In this document: positions 6,333 through 9,252 of the stretch, piece by piece
How the letters are laid out: every line of letters begins with the position of its first letter
How positions within the stretch are numbered: the first letter of the stretch is position 1
From: Deltaproteobacteria bacterium
Lineage (GTDB): Bacteria; Desulfobacterota; B13-G15
DNA length: 9,252 bases
Assembly (NCBI GenBank): GCA_003646705.1
Contig: QMLK01000023.1
Coordinates: forward strand, 1 to 9,252
Direction of reading: 5' to 3'
Program-made: the position numbers and the translations under genes
The notes under the pieces: generated by a model
Told to the model about the DNA's origin: nothing
What the model saw: only the letters and a program-made list of their open reading frames with translations
The model's database searches: none

Positions 6333-7396
6333 TCCCGGATCACATCTTGGAGATCCCCCCTTACCCCAGGGGCAAGCCTTGGAGGGGGCTGGAGGAGGTG
6401 CGTCTGTCGGCCAACGAGAACCCCCTTGGGCCTCCCCCCAAGGCCTTGGAGGAGATAAGGTCGTCCTTGGCGGCCCTGCACCGCTACCCCGACGGCTTGG
6501 CTGAGGTCCTAAAGGAGGAGCTGGCCCAGTACCTCGGCCTGGACCCCGCCAACTTGGCCCTCGGGAACGGCTCCAACGAGGTCATCGAGATGGCCGTAAA
6601 GGTCTTCCTGCGGGATGGGGAGGAGGTCGTCCTGCCCGCTCCCTCCTTCGCCTATTACGGGATAGCGGTCAAGGCGAGGGGGGGAAAGTGCATCGAGGTC
6701 CCCTTGCGGGATTTCCGGATAGACCTCGAGGCGATGGCCAGGGCCGTAACGCCGCGGACGCGCCTCATCTTCTTGGGCAATCCCAACAACCCCACAGGCA
6801 CCATCTTCGGCCTTGAGGAGTTAAAGGCCTTCCTCGAGGAGGTCCCCGAGGAGGTGGTGGTAGTGGTGGATGAGGCCTACGGGGAGTTCGTGACCGCTGA
6901 GCACTACCCCTCCTTCAGGAACTACCTCGAGATGGACCGTTGGATCCTCTCCCTCAGGACCTTCTCCAAGTTCTTCGGCCTGGCGGGTTTGAGGGTCGGT
7001 TATGGGATCGGCCGAGGGGAACTCGTGGAGTTGCTTGAGAGGGTTCACCAGCCCTTCAACGTCAACCTCTTGGGGATCGCCGGGGCCATAGGGGCCCTCA
7101 AGGACAGGGAGTTCCAGGAGAGGACTCGGAGGGTCGTGGCCGAGGGCAAGGACTTCCTCACGGCGGCCTTCGAGGAGCTGGACATCCCCTTTGTGGCCTC
7201 AGAGGCCAACTTCTTCCTCTTCTACGCCGGGGAGAGGAAGGGGGAACTCCTGGAGTACCTCGAGAGGGAAGGGGTGGTGGTGAGGGATATGGAGGGCTAC
7301 GGCCTGGGAGGCTATCTCCGCGTCAGCGTGGGATTGCCCGAGGAAAATCGGCGCTTCGTGGAGGTCCTCAAGGCGTGGAAGGCAAGGGAGGGCTGA
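6317..7396 (+). CDS. hisC: Histidinol-phosphate aminotransferase
   Basis: This 359-residue PLP enzyme of the class I/II aminotransferase fold converts imidazole-acetol phosphate and glutamate to histidinol phosphate in histidine synthesis. Visible landmarks are L-S-A-N-E-N-P-L-G-P at 30-39, H-R-Y-P-D at 55-59, the phosphate-binding G-N-G-S-N-E at 83-88, N-P-N-N-P-T-G at 155-161 with Asn158, V-D-E-A-Y at 184-188 with Asp185 and Tyr188, T-F-S-K with the Schiff-base Lys218, and L-R-V-G-Y-G at 225-230 with Arg226. Its length is normal for HisC. The N-E-N-P start and the neighbouring PHP phosphatase favour HisC over related aminotransferases such as CobD. The ATG at 6317 lies inside the PHP gene, with GGAGGAG 11 bases upstream, so the two are translationally linked. 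The 3' end overlaps cmk. Confidence 0.92.
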   Translation: MPRPLIPDHILEIPPYPRGKPWRGLEEVRLSANENPLGPPPKALEEIRSSLAALHRYPDGLAEVLKEELAQYLGLDPANLALGNGSNEVIEMAVKVFLRDGEEVVLPAPSFAYYGIAVKARGGKCIEVPLRDFRIDLEAMARAVTPRTRLIFLGNPNNPTGTIFGLEELKAFLEEVPEEVVVVVDEAYGEFVTAEHYPSFRNYLEMDRWILSLRTFSKFFGLAGLRVGYGIGRGELVELLERVHQPFNVNLLGIAGAIGALKDREFQERTRRVVAEGKDFLTAAFEELDIPFVASEANFFLFYAGERKGELLEYLEREGVVVRDMEGYGLGGYLRVSVGLPEENRRFVEVLKAWKAREG

Positions 7397-8043
7397 TCGT
7401 CACCATCGACGGCCCTGCAGGGGCGGGAAAGAGCACGGCCGCCCGGATGTTGGCCAAAAGGCTCGGCTACCGATACCTCGACACAGGGGCTACCTACAGG
7501 GTGGTGGCCCTGAAGGCCATAGAGGGAAAGGTGGATCCCGAGGACGACGAGGCCTTGAGGGGGCTCTGTAGGGAGCTGCGGATAGAGTTCTCGGGAGAGA
7601 GGGTCCTCTGCAACGGCGAGGACGTGACCGACAGGATCAGGGAGCAGGAGGTGGGGATGGCCGCCTCCCTCATATCGCAAAGGAGGGCGGTGAGGGAGGC
7701 GATGGTGGAGCTCCAACGGAGGTTGGCCGCTGGCGGAGGGGTGGTGGCCGAGGGGAGGGACACCGGCACCGTAGTCTTCCCCCAGGCGGAGGTGAAGTTC
7801 TACCTCGATGCCTCCCTTTCGGAACGGGCTCGTAGGCGGTTCAGGGAGCTCAGGAAGAAGGGGAAGGAGGTGGACTTCACGGAGGTCCTGGAGGAGCTCA
7901 GCAGGAGGGACCGTCAGGACAGCGAGAGGGAGATCGCCCCCCTGAAGAGGGCCCCTGGAGCCCTCTACATAGACTCCACCCACCTCAGCCCGGAGGAGGT
8001 GGTGGAGCGGATGCTCCAGGAGGTGGAGAGGAGGAGGGCTTGA
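7375..8043 (+). CDS. cmk: Cytidylate kinase
   Basis: This 222-residue kinase transfers phosphate from ATP to CMP or dCMP. The Walker A loop G-P-A-G-A-G-K-S-T is at 13-21. It is followed by Y-L-D-T-G-A-T-Y-R, where most relatives have Met or Ile in place of the second Thr, then the CMP-binding region, G-R-D-T-G-T-V-V-F-P, and the lid region A-R-R-R-F-R-E with R-D-R-Q-D-S-E-R-E, closing with A-P-G-A-L-Y-I-D-S-T. The length fits the family. The GTG at 7375 gives a 22-base overlap with hisC and has GGAGG 10 bases upstream. A CTG at 7393 would start exactly where homologues do (I-V-T-I-D-G-P) and form a CTGA overlap, but no well-placed Shine-Dalgarno supports it. In several Desulfobacterota cmk precedes ispH and rpsA, as here. 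Confidence 0.94.
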   Translation: MEGKGGLIVTIDGPAGAGKSTAARMLAKRLGYRYLDTGATYRVVALKAIEGKVDPEDDEALRGLCRELRIEFSGERVLCNGEDVTDRIREQEVGMAASLISQRRAVREAMVELQRRLAAGGGVVAEGRDTGTVVFPQAEVKFYLDASLSERARRRFRELRKKGKEVDFTEVLEELSRRDRQDSEREIAPLKRAPGALYIDSTHLSPEEVVERMLQEVERRRA

Positions 8044-8910
8044 GTGGAGATCCTCATGGCCAAGGAGGCCGGTTTCTGCTTCGGGGTCAAAAGGGCGGTG
8101 AACATCGCGGAGCGGACCCTCAGGGAGAGGGGAAGGGCCTTCAGCCTCGGCCCCCTCATCCACAACCCCCAGGTGGTGGGGCAGTTGAGGGAGATGGGGT
8201 TGGAACCGGTGGAGGGGATAGAGGGCGTCGGCAGGGGACCGGTCATCATCCGCTCTCACGGGGTGAGCCGACAACTGCTTGAGGAGCTGGAATCCAAGGG
8301 GGTGGAGGTGGTCGATGCCACCTGCCCCTACGTCAAGAGGGCTCAGAGGTGGGCCGCCTCCCTCAGCCGAAGGGGGTATTTCGTGGTGGTGGTAGGCGAG
8401 GAGGAGCACCCGGAGGTCAGGGCCATCATGAGTTATATCGAGGGGGATGGGATGGTGGTGGAGGGACCTGAAGGGGCAGGACGCATCCCCAGGCGGAGGA
8501 AGATCGGGGTGGTGGCCCAGACGACCCAGGAACGGGGCCGTTTCGGGGAGGTCATCAAGGCCCTTCTGCCCCTCTGCGAGGAGCTCACCATCTACAACAC
8601 CCTCTGTGAGGTGACCTCCAAACGGCAGGAAGAGGCCTTGAGGATCGCTCGAGAGGTGGACTGCATGATCGTGGTAGGGGGCAGAAACAGCGCCAACACT
8701 CGCCGGCTGGCCGAGTTGTGTAGCCGCGTCCAGCCTCGGACCTATCACGTGGAGACGGAAGAGGAGTTGAGGCCCGAGTGGTTCAGGGGGATGAGGAGGG
8801 TCGGCATAACGGCCGGAGCCTCCACCCCCATAGGGACCATAAGGAGGGTCCGGGATGCATTGGTTTCTCGGCCCTTTTGTGGTATAAGGAGGGAGGCGGA
8901 AAATCTTTAG
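8044..8910 (+). CDS. ispH: 4-hydroxy-3-methylbut-2-enyl diphosphate reductase
   Basis: This 288-residue iron-sulfur enzyme performs the last step of the MEP isoprenoid pathway, reducing HMBPP to IPP and DMAPP. The cluster cysteines are Cys12 (A-G-F-C-F-G-V), Cys94 (D-A-T-C-P-Y-V) and Cys188 (T-L-C-E-V-T). Substrate-site residues are also in place: His40 (L-I-H-N-P), His72 in S-H-G-V, His122 and Glu124 (E-E-H-P-E-V), Thr160 in A-Q-T-T-Q, S-A-N-T at 216-219, and a late T-A-G-A-S-T-P. The GTG at 8044 follows the cmk stop with no gap and gives the usual N-terminus; AGGAGGG about 5 bases upstream supports it over the ATG at 8056. In some Firmicutes IspH is fused to ribosomal protein S1; here S1 is the separate next gene. 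Confidence 0.96.
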   Translation: MEILMAKEAGFCFGVKRAVNIAERTLRERGRAFSLGPLIHNPQVVGQLREMGLEPVEGIEGVGRGPVIIRSHGVSRQLLEELESKGVEVVDATCPYVKRAQRWAASLSRRGYFVVVVGEEEHPEVRAIMSYIEGDGMVVEGPEGAGRIPRRRKIGVVAQTTQERGRFGEVIKALLPLCEELTIYNTLCEVTSKRQEEALRIAREVDCMIVVGGRNSANTRRLAELCSRVQPRTYHVETEEELRPEWFRGMRRVGITAGASTPIGTIRRVRDALVSRPFCGIRREAENL

Positions 8911-8919
8911 GGGGTATAG

Positions 8920-9252
8920 GTGAAGATGGAGGGGACAGAGGTCAACATCGACGAACTACGGGAGATGTACGAAAAGGCCTTCAAGGAGGTGGCCGAAGGC
9001 GAGATCGTCAAGGGCAAGGTCATCGAGGTGGGCAGGGAGTTCGTCACGGTGGATGTGGGTTGCAAGTCCGAGGGGCAGGTGCCCCTTTCGGAGTTCTTCG
9101 GCCCCGACGGAGAGGTGACGGTCAAGGCCGGCGATGAGGTCGAGGTGCTGCTTGAGCGTCGGCGTGACGATGAGGGGGAGGTCATCCTCTCCAAGGTCAA
9201 AGCCGATAGGATCCGCGTCTGGGAGCGGATCATGGAGGCCTGTCAGCGGGGG
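8920..9252 (+). CDS. rpsA: Ribosomal protein S1, N-terminal part (3' truncated by window)
   Basis: 111 codons are visible before the window ends in frame. After a short acidic helix (I-D-E-L-R-E-M-Y-E-K-A-F-K-E) comes the first S1 RNA-binding fold. It opens G-E-I-V-K-G-K-V-I-E-V, continues through F-V-T-V-D-V-G-C-K-S-E-G-Q-V-P-L-S-E-F and V-K-A-G-D-E-V-E-V, and ends with V-I-L-S-K-V-K-A-D-R and a W-E-R-I-M-E-A helix, the same order as domain 1 of bacterial S1. S1 helps the 30S subunit bind mRNA. Its position just after ispH supports rpsA over other S1-domain proteins. GTG at 8920, with AGGGGG 5 bases upstream, is chosen; ATG at 8926 is a close alternative. The number of further S1 repeats cannot be seen. 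Confidence 0.9.
   Translation, partial: MKMEGTEVNIDELREMYEKAFKEVAEGEIVKGKVIEVGREFVTVDVGCKSEGQVPLSEFFGPDGEVTVKAGDEVEVLLERRRDDEGEVILSKVKADRIRVWERIMEACQRG

Noticed and set aside
7312..8748. A 478-codon minus-strand open frame opposite cmk and ispH.
   Set aside because: It has the same low-complexity His/Pro/Leu-rich composition and no domain; both genes on the + strand are certain.

Overview
The window is a compact, GC-rich bacterial chromosome segment with every gene on the + strand. It shows no mobile elements, CRISPR array or gene-free stretch longer than about 75 bases. The gene order pheT, ihfA and a small MerR gene, plus the later run hisC, cmk, ispH, rpsA, resembles what I recall of Desulfobacterota (the former Deltaproteobacteria). 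An archaeal-type bifunctional fructose-1,6-bisphosphate aldolase/phosphatase, an enzyme found mostly in archaea and in thermophilic or deep-branching bacteria, points to a thermophilic or autotrophic lineage. Heavy use of AGG for arginine and GAG for glutamate fits that idea but does not prove it. The taxon is an inference, not a reading of the sequence.

Layout. (1) Bases 1-940 hold the 3' end of pheT (phenylalanyl-tRNA synthetase beta chain), ihfA (IHF alpha) and a small MerR-type regulator. They are packed as an operon with a 4-base gap and a 4-base overlap. (2) Bases 933-1062 hold a likely promoter, a complete tRNA-Pro(GGG) with encoded CCA, and a T-rich tail. (3) Bases 1086-5607 hold surE, a FabG-like short-chain reductase, the FBP aldolase/phosphatase, miaB and a DUF151 nuclease-family gene. 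The joins here are overlaps or short gaps, and the block ends in a strong intrinsic terminator at 5632-5668. (4) Bases 5679-9252 hold a PHP-domain phosphatase, hisC, cmk, ispH and the start of rpsA, again with overlapping or abutting ends.

Functions. Most genes are housekeeping: translation (pheT, tRNA-Pro, miaB, rpsA), nucleoid architecture (ihfA), nucleotide metabolism (surE, cmk), isoprenoid synthesis (ispH), histidine synthesis (hisC and probably the PHP gene) and gluconeogenesis (the aldolase/phosphatase). I found no clearly novel defence or mobile system. The points most worth a second look are the PHP-hisC overlap, which suggests a histidinol-phosphatase next to the aminotransferase that supplies its substrate; the four-segment, attenuator-like hairpin region just before that pair; and the bifunctional gluconeogenic enzyme with its unusually long Shine-Dalgarno match.
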